Assembly (NCBI RefSeq): GCF_003573695.1
Contig: NC_039359.1
Location: forward strand, 117,497,849-117,561,848
Reading direction: 5' to 3'
Source of the DNA: Papaver somniferum
Lineage: Eukaryota > Streptophyta > Magnoliopsida > Ranunculales > Papaveraceae
Length of the DNA stretch: 64,000 bases
The position numbers were made by a program, and so were the translations under genes. Below, in pieces: positions 32,318 to 44,327 of the stretch; within the stretch, counting starts at the first letter, position 1, and each line of letters begins with the position of its first letter. The notes below the pieces were generated by a model, which was not told the origin of the DNA, made no database searches, and saw only the letters and a list, made by a program, of their open reading frames with translations.

Positions 32318-33436
32318 TCATGCTTCACATTGACATAAAGTCACCATATATAGGATCCTCCCTCGCTTCGCTCGGTCGGCCCAAATAGTAACGACACGTA
32401 TACGAACCCTAACGGGTTATTAATCCATGAGGAGTACCCATATTCTCATCAACCAGTCTACAATTGTATATATAATTTGAGGACGAAATACTGGCTCCAG
32501 ATTGAAAGTTAGGCCAAAAGCTTGAATTCTAGAGCTCTTGGCCCCGGGCCAGTAAGAATCAAGAATTTTGCAATTTATTCGTAAAATTTTTCATGCGCAA
32601 CAAACACAAAATTCTGAAGGCTTTAACTATCCGATCTTTTCCAGTTCCACAAACATAAAAGCTAACTCGGATCCCTAATTCTCTTCGGTTCACTCCAATC
32701 TGTGGGGAAAAAAATGGTGAAAAAGCTTTGAATCCATCAAGTGTATTTTGTTCTAATTTTTGATTTTTTTTTCCTTTTCAATTTTGCAGCAACGATTTTT
32801 TTACTCGATCGAAAAGAAAAAAACAATAAAATCCTTACAGAAAGGTAATCACCCGTTTTATTTCTTTTCCCCTTTCTCTTCTGCCTCTCTTCGTGATTCA
32901 TTCACTGCTCGATATTGATAGTTGTTCATGTTATGCTTAATTAGGTTACCAAGTCAAAAAGATTATTGGTTTTTAATAATCTGGCAGCTTTCAAAACTAA
33001 TTATATGGAGCATCCGTTAAATGCATAGTAGCTGAGCGTTTATGAACAATGGTGGAAATTCACAGCAATGACAATTTTAATAGGCATGAGGTATTCTTAT
33101 TTTTTGTATTGAATGTATATCATGATGTTATCAGCTTCTTTAGCAACTAAATAAGATGTGAATATGGAAATTTTTTAGCATCTAATTAAGGTGAACATTA
33201 AGGATTATTTATGCAGTGCAAATGAATTGTATGCGTTGCTTCACTACCTTTTGAGACCTCCATTATAGGGATTTGGGAGTAAGGGAGTGAGTAATCCATT
33301 TCTATGATTAATTGTCAGATTGTGTTTTGGAAATACTGTGTTTATAGGGTGCTAGATCGATTTGATGGCACAAACAAATTGACAGTCTTTAATTTGTTCT
33401 CTTACGCATTCAGGCATAAACAACCTAAGATACAAA

Positions 33437-33649
33437 ATGAAGGTAAGCTGTTTATTTACTATCTCAATCTGTTTTTATAATTTGTCTTGATCATCAGTTC
33501 TATATATGCAAAGCATAATCTTAATTCTCATACTAAATAAATTATTTTTATACATGTGATGATTTTACAGCAAAAGATTGTCATCGAGGTACAGATGCAA
33601 TGCTCCAAGTGCAGATCCAAAGCTCTTAAACTCGCCACAACGGAAAACG
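33437..33649 (+). pseudogene. HMA-domain protein gene fragment (exons 1-2)
   Basis: Exon 1 is ATGAAG (33437-33442) before a GTAAGC donor. Exon 2 is 33571-33649, after a TTTTACAG acceptor and before GTATGT. Joined, they encode MKQKIVIEVQMQCSKCRSKA and the following KLATTENG. This is the N-terminus of plant heavy-metal-associated (HMA) domain proteins, with the M-x-C-x-x-C metal site at residues 11-16. The usual third exon with the rest of the HMA fold (VNSVALEG..., VVVIGEGVD) is not found in the following 2.6 kb. Splice sites are intact, so a chimeric transcript is possible. The short first exon of two codons is normal for this gene family. Confidence 0.75.
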
Positions 33650-35333
33650 GTATGTACACCATTCATATACCACGCATATAGAGTACTAGCGGCTATTCCA
33701 GCATGATATATGAAATCGGCCTCACAATATGAGTAATGCTCATTGGAAGAATTGTCGTCCTATGTACAAGAGAGAAAATAATCGAGGTGATGAATGACGG
33801 ATCTGGATACTATATTTATATCAATACTATTCACGATGACTAATTCACTGAGAAAAATTAATGATTGCTCCAGTAGGAGGTTATACTTTATTATATACAA
33901 TTGGAGTTTTTGATGCTTCATTTACCGTTCTTCATTTTCATTTTCACACAATTTGCAGATCCATTGAGCAATTAAATAGTTTTTTCGAACGAAGTCGAGA
34001 ATCAAGTAAACTCTTGGCAAGTACTTCATTCATACTGTGTCTACCTATATGATTTTTATATTGGTTGTTTAAATCTAACTAACTGAGATATTTTACGGAT
34101 ACCACCATTGTGACATGTCCTTTAAGATATATCGGCACAATGAAGGAATGGTCGGAGTCCTTAATCATGACTTTTAACGAAAGTGCTCTGAACTCATTTC
34201 TTATCTCATCTTTATTTTCCGTTAAATGTGTATAATATGCTATATCGACACAAGGTTGAGCATAGCTATTTAGGTAGCTCACTGATGGAATTAGGCATGG
34301 GATCTGACTAACTTTTAAAAATGTTGGTGATTTTCGTTTGATCTATGCTAATGTCATTACAGTGTTATCGTTGTACGCAGTTCTTTTGCTTAATCAACTG
34401 CAGTCTATGCAAATGAATCCAATGCCATATCCATTTCCTAGGGCCTCCTTGGGGATTCATATCTAACAATATCTTGCCAGTACGTGTTCCAGCTGCAGAC
34501 TCAGAGAAATACTAACTCATTATAAAAAACTGTAAGCGTTGACAAATAACGTGTGGACTGCTTAAAATTCCAAGGATCTGCAACTAATGTATGATTTATA
34601 GCATCGGTTATGGCAGAAGAAGCCGCCGCAACGGGTATTACTATACACGACACTGATGGCTCTTCAGCTATGGAATCAACAACTCTATAAAATGGTGATG
34701 CGAATCCACAAGATATATTAGTTAGGTAAAAATGGTACTGAGGATCGCACATGCTCTACATTTGCACATTGATAACGAAGATATTAGGTATTTTTTGTTC
34801 TAAAAGGAAGGTGCACTTGAAACTCTCAACTCGCATCCATTTTTTTTCATTTCATATATAAAGCACGAATATATAGTTTCTCCATCTAAAGATTTCTTCC
34901 TTAATACATGCTTCCTTTTTGTTTACTTCCTTTACAAGTACTCATGGTCGCATCATACTGGACTTCTGATTCAATTCTGTTTTATAAGGTAAAAATGATT
35001 ATCATGATACATGCTGATGGAATTATCTGGTAAATATCTGGTAAGGTACACTATGTACACTATAGACTCGGGATTATACTGTTGGGTTGATATGTGTGCC
35101 TGAAGCCGAGAATCAGGTAAAATCTTTTCTTGCTATGCTTATGACTTGCTCATGTGCTTAATTATCATTATATCAAATCCAATTAAATTAAGAAATGCTT
35201 CAAGATGTCTTAGCTAAAATTGAAGAGCACATGGTTCTCGACCATGCAATTGCTGATTAGCCATGCATTACGTAGATTTCGAAGTGACATGATTTGTGGC
35301 TCCAATTAACTGTAGAGCATATCTTTTATCCAG

Positions 35334-36090
35334 ATTCAGGGTACCAAGGGGTTAGAAGGAAGTCAACTGAAAGGACAGTGGGAAGAAGTCTTGGAAGCTT
35401 TCGAGATCATTGAGAATTCCGTGGTGTCCTCTTGGGTGACTCATCTATGCCACTCTTCTCTGTTGGTTCTAGCACATGGTACACATAAATAAAATACATT
35501 TTTTTCTACATAATTATGTTGGTTTCTTATATTTATAGTTTGATTAGTTTGTTCTTCATGATTGAGTATATTTTCATAAAACTTCCTTAACCTCAAGCCT
35601 TAACTATGAAGGTGTTGATGGTTTAGGTACTAATAGTGGCAAACGATTCGTTCATGACTTCTGCCAGCGTTTCCTTGACATAGTCGGTGGAAAAATTGAG
35701 ATTCCTGATAAAACTAATATATTTAGCTTACTGATTTTTGGTTTGCATACTCATTTTACCTATTTCTTATGTTTTGAGGGTATTAACCGACAAGTATGTT
35801 GCTCGCTTCACCAAACATATAACCTTCAATCCTACTTTAGTTTGCGTTATCTACTGTGTGATACTGTAATTTCTAAACCCTCTTATAATATTATTTAAAT
35901 TTAATGCTATTTAAATATCTTGGCTTACGTATGTTGTAGCTTTTCTTTTTCTTAAAACGAATCATACTACATCCAAAGTAAAAGAACACGTAAACCAACA
36001 GATAGCCCAGACTTCACAGGTAAAAAGACGGGCCGGGTGATCAAGCTGGAAACGATCAATGAACAATTGAGAAAAGAAAAGAAGACTTGA
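35334..36090 (+). pseudogene. Exons of an unidentified second captured gene
   Basis: Exon a, 35334-35478, reads cleanly (TKGLEGSQLKGQWEEVLEAF, then IIENSVVSSWVTHLCHSSLL), with an AG before and GT after. Exon b starts after TTTAG at 35627 and continues in matching phase (TNSGKRFVHDFCQRFLDIVG, then GKIEIPD). A last exon-like piece, 36020-36090, follows CACAG and reads KKTGRVIKLETINEQLRKEK to a TGA. The phase agreement across a and b supports real exons. I do not recognise the protein. It ends about 160 bp before the Helitron 3' hairpin. Confidence 0.5.
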
Positions 36091-36249
36091 ACATGTTTTT
36101 TTAGAGTATCAAGTCCAAACATGACCTGAACATGTGTCTACTATTAAGTTGTTTATTATCTTTCGCCAAGGGTTGTATTTCCTTTTATTTACGATTATCC
36201 AACTCAAGAAATCAATCCGCATGAATACATATAGGTCAAGCAATTTGAT

Positions 36250-36278
36250 CCCGTGCAACGCACGGGAAAGACACTAGT
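36250..36278 (+). other. Helitron 3' hairpin and CTAG terminus
   Basis: A 7-bp perfect stem CCCGTGC/GCACGGG has an AAC loop; the spacer AAAGACA leads to CTAG and host T at 36278. It serves as the terminator of rolling-circle transposition in this superfamily. Confidence 0.8.
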
Positions 36279-38400
36279 TTGTGGTTAGTTTTGATACACA
36301 CCCGATGGAATCCAATTCACACTGCATAGCAGTAGACACTATGTAGTACAAGTTTGTTTGTGTTATTCTTCATCAGTATTCAGTTGTTGCTTTAAGTTTG
36401 TCTGCCTTTGGCCTCTCAAGCAACCTATACAACTAGAAAGCAATATATATACAACTAGAAAGCAATATATTCTTATCTTCTCTTCCTTTCCTTTCCAATG
36501 TCTATTGTGTAGTTTCTTCCAATGAAAGACGAAAAAACTGGTGACCCGGCATCAAATTTTGTTGATGTATCAAATCCTTGTTGTCTCACAATAAACACGA
36601 GCAAACATCATGGCCGACAAGATGAGAAATTTTGTAGGGTAAGCGTTTGCAATTTTGTTTGCTTCACATATACTTTGTAATGTGAGTTAAAGTTAACAAA
36701 ACAAAACAACTCCACCACTCATCATCAACTACCAATGGTGATAAGGCGCTAATGCTAGCTGATAGTTTTAACTATACTCCAAACAGTAACCCACTAGCTC
36801 CACCGTAACTAGTGGTTTTCAACGTCAAAATTAGTTTTGCTGAAGAAAGAATTTGTTAGAACTGGCTCCTGCATGCACGTTGCATGTCATTAGAAAAGCT
36901 TTTGCCACTGATAAATCTTGGATATATAAATCTTCACCCACTCACTCAACTGAACCTTAATCATATATGTGGCTTCCGTGCCGCGTGACTCTATGGCACC
37001 AAACACTAGTGGTTGGTGGATTATTTGGGTTCTACTTTGGCTTAATTGCACTGTTTTGCATCAAATTGCAAAAGAACGTACGCAACATAATGGTGCGTAC
37101 CTGATGTCTAATACCCAAGAAAAGCAGCGGAATCTCCATAAAAAGGACACAACAACCACTAAAGAACACGACACGTGGTAGACAAGAGAATCCAAGAGGA
37201 AGCATTGAATTTTTTTCGAGAATATACCTCTCAAGTTAGTGGGGAGAAACATGATAGACGCAAACATGAAGATGGGGACTTTCTAGTAGTCCTCCTTCTT
37301 CCAAACTTCAAGTAGTAGGAGTAGTCTATCCCACTTGTATAAATTTCAAGATCGATCATATGACACCAAATACGATGCGAAGAGAAGGCTGGAGAAGGAG
37401 GAGAGAAAAAAAGGAAAAAGGTAGCGTTACTTATTCAAGAATCATGATTGTTTATGTATATATGGTACTAGTGATAATAAATGAGAGATGGAATATTGCA
37501 CTACTAAGTTGACTACTGCCAACAACAACAAAAGCAAAAGAAAAGGTTGATATTGATTTAAATATAATATATATTTAATTTATAATTGTCATGCAACACT
37601 GCATAAAAATAAAATCATTCACACTTGTACGTCAAACCTATGATCCAACCATTGAACCTCTAGATCATGTCCATAAAAGAGGCAGTGGTTGTGTCCTACA
37701 CATATTCTGTATATAGTTGATGTGTTGATTGATGATGATGACCCTACTTTACACTTCTTCTAGTCGATTTCTTGTACACATCAAGACCCATGGATCTTCT
37801 TCTTCTCCTTCGTCTTCTTCTTCTCTTCTCACAATATACTTTCTAAGTTGAAATCTATCTATCACACAGTATATAAGTTTCTTAATGGAAGTTCAAATGC
37901 GTATATCTTATTTGGTATAAGTTCCTCTTGTTTTACATCTTTGGTCGGGTATTCAGAGCACCCGAGTTGTATTTCTTGAGTGCTTAGTTTGAGTTCGAAG
38001 CTCGAGATTTCAGAATTTCGGTTGGCATTGCATGAATTTTCTGGTATGTTATATCTTTCTTTCCTCTTTTTTTAATTCTTTCTGATCGATAATATACAAT
38101 TAAAATCTTAGAATATTTTATTCATCACTTGTTTTTTCCTTTGATTAATTAAACAAATTATAACATGGATGAAAACACAAATTATTGGAGTAATTATGTA
38201 GTGACCGGAAAAAAATAATTGCTTTTGTCGTTGAATCAAGAATAGATTCCACGTTGAACCATTGATACTCTCAAGAATATTAAGATAACTAAACAAGCCA
38301 AATAATTTAATTTTGGTCAGAGGAAGACTGGGAGATTTAAAATGGTTTGGTATACAATAAGAACAACTAAAATTTGTGACAAACCACACCCACAACCTAC
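36279..38400. other. Intergenic; no gene recognised
   Basis: Short frames near 36530-36660 and 36969-37181 do not resemble known families. A 21-bp word (ACAACTAGAAAGCAATATAT) is directly repeated at 36429 and 36450. 37770-37830 is CTT-rich, like a plant 5' leader, but no coding exon follows. Confidence 0.35.
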
Positions 38401-38678
38401 CACTACAAAATAAGTAGTTTCTAGGGACAGGCTGTTTTTTCAAAACCGTCCCTAAAGAGGGTTATTTGGGACGCTCATGGAGTACTCGTCCCTATTAGTG
38501 ATCAAATTTTTAAATTACGGCAATAATATGACCGTCCCTAAAAGAAATGACGACCAAATAGTATTAGTGACGGTGGAACAGGAGACGGTCAGAAAAACGT
38601 CACTAATATCTTTTTGGGACGGATTTGGGCCTCTTGGGACGCTTTTTAGCCGTCCCAATAAGCCTTTGTTTTGTAGTG
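38401..38678. mobile_element. Non-autonomous CACTA (En/Spm) element, 278 bp
   Basis: The termini CACTACAAAATAAG and, reversed, CACTACAAAACAAA are perfect for 10 bp and are the CACTA signature. The 3-bp duplication TAC is exact at 38398-38400 and 38679-38681. The interior has repeated GGGACG/CGTCCC subterminal words in both directions, where a CACTA transposase normally binds. It lies inside the left target duplication of the LINE fragment that follows. Confidence 0.93.
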
Positions 38679-38694
38679 TACCATTCTTACAGAA

Positions 38695-39039
38695 GCTATG
38701 CAAATAGCAGCTTCAAATGGCTGGTCTAATGTCATATTTGAGACAGACAATCTGAGTATCAGTAACTTTTTACAGCATCAAACTAATCTTTATCAGTGAC
38801 AGTGTTTACCTATTCTTAGAAGTTGTGTGAATATATGTAATAGTTACCCTATGTGATCTTGTGAGTTTGTTTACAGGTCTTGTAATAAAGTTGCAGATGC
38901 TTTAGCAAAGACAGCTCGAAAACAGAATTTATGTGAGATATGGTGGGGTTATCCACCTAACTTAGTAATTCCTTACATAAATCATGATGTAAGTAATATG
39001 TTTATGTAATATAAAGTTTGGCTTTGGTTAAAAAAAAAA
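38695..39039 (+). mobile_element. Short LINE 3' fragment with poly(A) and long TSD
   Basis: It encodes a broken RNase H C-terminus (EAMQIAASNGWSNVIFETDN, RSCNKVADALAKTARKQ), then a 3' leader and a poly(A) at 39030-39039. The right flank ACCTACCATTCTTACAGAA (39039-39057) repeats the left flank once the CACTA element and its TAC are set aside. The 17-19-bp duplication and 5' truncation are the mark of target-primed reverse transcription. Two stops interrupt the frame. Confidence 0.9.
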
Positions 39040-39376
39040 CCTACCATTCTTACAGAAACTCTGTCATGCGCACACAAGAATATGTCATTATTCACTCGTC
39101 CCTCTGATATTAAAAAAGAAAAAAACTCCCGCTCCGCCACTGGTTTATATAAAGGTTTAAAGTTTTAACATCTCTTGGATATGATCATTAGGTAAATACC
39201 ATGCTTCTGTTGATATGACAAGCCACACCTAGATGGAATCTATGTATCCCTTTCTGAGGGGTGAAGAACATCTGGTCACTAGATCTCATCGTTTCGATTT
39301 TTACAATGGTTACACCGGTTTGATGATGAGCAGTAGATAACTCTAAGTCTTAAGTATGGCACACCGGTAACGATGC

Positions 39377-39392
39377 ATGAGTCATGACTCAT
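39377..39392. promoter_or_regulatory. Palindrome ATGAGTCATGACTCAT
   Basis: This is a perfect 16-bp palindrome made of two facing TGAGTCA/TGACTCA sites, the GCN4/AP-1-type core bound by bZIP factors. It is 1.46 kb upstream of the NPH3-like ATG. A regulatory role is inference only. Confidence 0.35.
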
Positions 39393-40108
39393 GACCATTG
39401 CTCCACGCGCTTGCGCGCCTTACATGCGCGTCAAGCCCAAGCCTAGTTTTGCTTGCACCTTACCCGTGTGGGCCTATCACATTTCCATTATTTTCCATTT
39501 TTCACTATCAAGTGCTTGATCTTTAACTAGTAATTTGATTCAGTCGCAAACTGATTCGAGTAAAATCAAAGTCTAAATTTCAATTCCTTGACAATAGCAT
39601 TGCATTGGTAGGTAGCTTGCTTGTGAGACCTACTCAAAATTGAGTTCCAAGGAATGGTGCTCAAATCCATTTTCTAACGTACATATCTTAGCTCGAGAAG
39701 AATCTACTTCAACTAAGACATTCTTGGTTTAGCCACCAAAACATCAACACTTTCATTATTTTGTCTTAGCTTTTCTACAAATGATTTGTCATCAGGATCC
39801 CTTGGTGTACATACAGAAATTACGTTTAAAATCATCACTCATTCGCTTCACGGCCCTCGTGCACCATTGGGTTGGTGGGTATAACTCTTGTAGTAAACGC
39901 GAGTACAACACTTGATGGTTGGTGTTTTACTTGAGTTTTCTTCCAATAAACCCTCGAATTTAATTGTAATCTTTGGTGAGATTCCCAAAGATCTAAATGG
40001 ACAGAAGTTTGCATGCTATGTCTACAAAACATTTAAAGCATATGCTCTCCCAGTCTCAGAGTCAGAGTACTCTTTCACTCTCTCTGGCCTCTGCAGTTGG
40101 CACTAGTA

Positions 40109-40129
40109 CCTCTCTCTCTCTCTCTCTCT
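40109..40129. repeat. (CT)n microsatellite
   Basis: About ten CT units, preceded by other CTCTCT words. It is likely to be in or near the NPH3-like promoter or 5' leader. Confidence 0.9.
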
Positions 40130-40853
40130 GGTCTCTAGTGTACGTCTCCTCTGCATGCTTACAAGAACCTTTCCAGGTATCAATGGAACCTGATCCTCTC
40201 TTGGAAATCTGGGTAAAAATAAAGGTATAAAGCTATTTTCTCATTATCTAATTCTTCTCTTTTGTGAACCATGAAACAAGGAAGATGCATGGGTTCTTCA
40301 ATGGTTGGTTGAGAAGAGAAGAAAGACCAGCAATCACAATATATTTCAGAAATTGTCAATTTGCTTTTGTGTTTTCACTAGACAGCATCTGTACTTCCAT
40401 CTTACGAACCCTGAAACTTCGATACCTTATTGTTTCTTTTCACCTGTGATCTTTCTCATATATGTTCTTTCCTTTACTCTAATTCTTACACCACGGCCGC
40501 AGGGTCATCCACAAGAGCAGTTAATGTATAATCAATTCTTTGATATCTTTCCCTGTTTGTAATAGATCTGACAGGACTTAGATATGACCAAGGTTCATGC
40601 ATCCAAAACTCTTTAGGCACTTGAAGTCTTACTATATTTACCCACCAATCCAACAAAACTTTCTTATGCATTAAAATATGCAATTTTGTAATAACTCTAT
40701 TTAAATTTCCACTTGAAAGAAATGTATCTGACATTGTATTTTCAGGAAATTGGGTTTGTTGGTAAAAGAACTGCCGGATCAGGTGATGGGCATTGAAGGA
40801 TAAAACATGCATACATGTTAAAGAATCAAACAAATAGAAGAAGGGGGGAAAAA

Positions 40854-43619
40854 ATGAAGTACATGAAAATTGGAACAAGACCAGACACTTTCTTTGCTGA
40901 AGAAGACACCAGGTACTAAGCATTTTTAGTAGAAAAAATAAAGAGGAGGTATTCATAAGTTGATTGTATTCATGGTTCTTGCGCAGGTCGGTGTTGTTTG
41001 ATTTACCAGTGGATCTCGTTATACAAATTAACAACACTAAATTTCTCCTTCATAAGGTAACGTATGCAGTACATGCTTCATTAGCCTTTAAAATCAACAG
41101 GTCACAGTTTAATTTTCTTTTCTATCTGAAGGATTTGAATTCGTCTGTTTCCCACCTAGAAGGTAGCATAAAATGAAATCGAAGATGGCATAAAAATGAA
41201 ATCTCAATTACAAGTAGGACTTACTTAAGAATCGGATGATATAGAGAATTTTCTGGCGAAATTTCAATTTCAGACAGTACTGGAGTTTTTAGGAACTTTA
41301 AGACCCAAGTAGGAAGTTCATGTAAAGAATGTCTAAAGAATCTAAAACAGAATGTCAATGATGATAAGAGTGACTGCCAGAATTTTAACCCAAATACAAC
41401 AGAAAAAAACAAAACAAAATCGAACTGCCACTGTTAAAATGAGGATGCTCGACAGCTTTCCAATAGACCTCAAAGAAATACTACCATGGCAGTTAGGATC
41501 TTACTGGTATTGTGCTGTTGAAACCATATAAACTAGTTATACAAATCCCAAAATCAGAATTCTGGGGTAAACCTAAGTTTCACCAGTTATCTATGATCGT
41601 TTCAAAGTTTTTATCTTCTAAGTTACCTCTGAATCACTTGCATCCATTTTTTGACACTCATTTTACTGCAGATTCAGTTACTACCAAAATGTGGTATCCT
41701 GCGGCAAATTTGTTCAGGTTCTGACGATTCTAACGAAACTGAAGTTGAGCTCCACGATATTCCTGGTGGTGAAGAAGCTTTCGAGCTCTGTGCAAAATTC
41801 TGCTACGGAGTTACTATCAATCTCAGTGCCCATAATCTTGTACCAGCGCTTTGTGCTGCAAAGTTCCTGAGGATGACAGAGTCAATCTGCAAAGCAAATT
41901 TCGCAGCAAAACTTGAAGCTTTCTTCTATTCATGCATTCTTGAAGGCTGGAAAGACTCCATTGTAACGTTACAAACCACTACAGAAGTACCAGACTGGTC
42001 AGAAAATTTAGGGATTACTCGACGGTGCATTGATTCAATTGTTGAGAAAATTCTCATACATACATCGAAGGTCAGTAAGCACTTTGTATTTCATAGTGAC
42101 GTTTCATTACCCCATTCAGTTTTTCTTGAAATTTCAAAGTTGTTTTTGTAGGTTACATGGTCTTTTAAGTACACTAGACCAGGTTATGCTGATAAACATC
42201 ACCACACAGTTCCGAGAGATTGGTGGACAGAGGACATATCTGACCTAGACATTGATCTTTTTCGATGCATAATTACGGCCATTCAATCAATAAATATACT
42301 CCCTTCAACACTTATAGGTGAAGCATTACATGTATATGCCTATAAATGGCTACCTAAAATTTCTTCAAAGAGTAGCATTTCAGAAAGTTCAGTATCTCAA
42401 ACAGAAGAAATGATTCAGAAACAACGTAAAGTTCTTGATTCAATTGTGAGCATGATTCCAACAGAACGTGGGTCGGTTTCAGTTGGGTTCTTGCTGAAGT
42501 TACTTAGACTGGCAAGTTTAGTTGGGGCACATCATTCGACAAAAGCAGAACTTATTAGAAAATCAAGTAGGCAACTCGAAGACGCTACAGTTGATGATTT
42601 ACTGATTCCACCTCACTCATCATTGGATCAGCATTTTTACGATATAAACTTGGTTGGGGTGCTATTGGAAAGTTTTTTGGCTCAATGGCGGAGACAGGGT
42701 TCACAGGTAGAAAGTGAATCTTTCATTTCCATAAGGAGAGTGGGAAAACTGATTGATTCTTACCTCCAAGTGGTTGCTAGGGATGGCAACATGCCAGTTT
42801 CAAAGATTCTCTCACTTGCCGAGTCTTTACCGGAAATTGCCCGTTTGGACCATGATGAATTATACAAAGCTATCAACATTTATCTAAAGGTAATGAGGTT
42901 CCTCTTAATAATTTAAGTTGTTTGAAACCTAGGGTCAATTTATCCTGTTAGTCAATACATCTAACATAACACAAACTTAAATCAGTACGACTCCAATACA
43001 ATAATTAGCAGGATAAGAATAATTCTACTGGCAGTATGCCTAAATCATATTTAAATTGTTAGAAATATGATGCTGTTCTAATAATCAATTTCTCTGTTAA
43101 CACCAGGAGCATACAGATATAAGCAAAGAAGATAAGAAACGACTCTGTAGAATTCTTGACTGTCAGAAATTGTCCCCGAAAGTGTGTGCTCATGTAGTAA
43201 AAAACGAACGTCTACCCTTAAGAACAGTAGTACAAGTCTTATTCTTTGATCAAGAGAGAAACCCAAAAGTAACAAGTAGGAAACCACAACCTACTGAGAC
43301 AATACTTGAAAATTTTGAACAACCAAAATTGATCCAAACTGAGTATAACAATAAGCCAGAAAAAGTTGCAGATAAACAAAATGGCCAAAGGACGTCAGAG
43401 GGAGAAGCAACTACATCAACAACTGAGATGAGAAGTCATCATCAGATTATGAGAAGGAAACATGACATTGGAGTTTTGCCAGGGTCAGAAATTACGAAGG
43501 CAATGAGGGAGATGGCAATTACTGAAGGAGCGTCTGTAAGTAAATTGGAGTCTAAGAAGGAAACAGTAAGGAGAAGCAAATCAGGAAATCACGGACCCAG
43601 TAAATCGGGAACTAAATAG
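40854..43619 (+). CDS. NPH3/RPT2-like (NRL) BTB/POZ protein, five exons
   Basis: The exons 40854-40912, 40987-41056, 41672-42070, 42152-42889 and 43107-43619 all have GT/AG borders and join without frame error to 592 codons. The start [14 protein letters not shown] matches one NRL subgroup. Residues about 26-110 are the BTB domain ([38 protein letters not shown]). Residues about 200-471 are the NPH3 domain ([79 protein letters not shown]). The C-terminal 120 residues are basic and disordered; RRSKS near residue 579 could be a phospho-site like those binding 14-3-3 in NPH3. Family members are plasma-membrane-associated adaptors of CUL3 ligases acting with phototropins or in auxin transport. 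Which paralog this is I cannot say. Length is normal and the gene looks intact. Confidence 0.93.
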
Positions 43620-44327
43620 TAAGACCAGAAAAGACCACTGTTTCTCTGCTTAATTCTATTTGTCTTAAGCTGTAACTGTAAGTGATATACAGTATATACA
43701 GGATTCGTGTTAAACAGCTGAAATCCAGTTAATAAATGTTGGGGGTACTGGTGCACCAACTTCTGGTGATAAGTCTTGCCGTAATAGCCTTAGAGCTGTT
43801 TATATTGAGTTCATAACTTCCGTTCAGTCTTACATCCCTTTTCTGTTTTTTTCTAAGAGCACATTCACAAAAAGTACACCCTAAAAGAAGGCTTGAGAAA
43901 ACATAATCCAATTTTGACTTAACATTCATGAATCATGTTTTCCACCCGACAAATAACAAATTGGATGGTGCTGAAGTTGTTTTCACTAGGCATAGTAGAT
44001 CAAGCTAAATCAAAAACTCAAGCTCATAAATAGAACTCAAAAGGCTTTCGTCATGAAGCAAAAGAAAACAACACATCTGTACATGAAAAGATTGATATCA
44101 AAATGCTAGGTTCGATACAACATAAGTATAAACTACACCCTATTTACGTGTAACCTTACGTACATACTAAGTACTGGATACAATACCTTCCCTGTACAGC
44201 ATTACCACTGTTACCACTAGTAGTACTATTACTAACACAAATATAACTGTACACTACTTCTCAATGATAATGAGTGGTATTGGAGTAAATACCTCCATCC
44301 AATGAGTCGAAATTCTGTTGATGAACT
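43620..44327. other. Convergent intergenic region (3' ends of both genes)
   Basis: About 0.7 kb lies between the NPH3-like stop and the stop of the minus-strand RING gene. It is AT-rich with AATAAA-like words (AATAAATG at 43731). It should contain both 3' UTRs, so antisense overlap is possible. Confidence 0.5.

Larger units (their letters stand above)
32318..36277 (+). mobile_element. Probable Helitron with captured gene exons
   Basis: The 3' end is diagnostic: a GC-rich hairpin CCCGTGC-AAC-GCACGGG (36250-36266), then 7 nt, then CTAG at 36274-36277 followed by host T. That is the Helitron terminus (hairpin plus CTRR, insertion between A and T). The 5' end is not certain; a TC preceded by A at 32318, or the TCACCATATATAGG at 32341 just before a GC-rich CTCGCTTCGCTCGG stretch, are candidates. 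No RepHel helicase is seen, so it is non-autonomous. Inside are spliced exons of an HMA protein gene and phase-matched exons of a second gene, as expected from Helitron gene capture. Confidence 0.68.
39058..40853. other. Upstream region of the NPH3-like gene
   Basis: No coding exon is recognised. It contains a 16-bp perfect palindrome (39377-39392) and a (CT)n run at 40109-40129, typical of plant promoters and leaders. A minus-strand frame at 40486-41037 overlaps the first two NPH3 exons and is probably chance. Confidence 0.4.

Noticed and set aside
36530..36660. Possible first exon or retroelement primer site near ACTGGTGACCCGG
   Set aside because: No LTR end, gag frame or continuing exon could be found next to it.
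40486..41037. 183-codon minus-strand frame upstream of and overlapping NPH3 exons 1-2
   Set aside because: It runs antisense through well-supported exons and splice sites, has no recognised motif and an odd composition; the plus-strand gene explains part of it.
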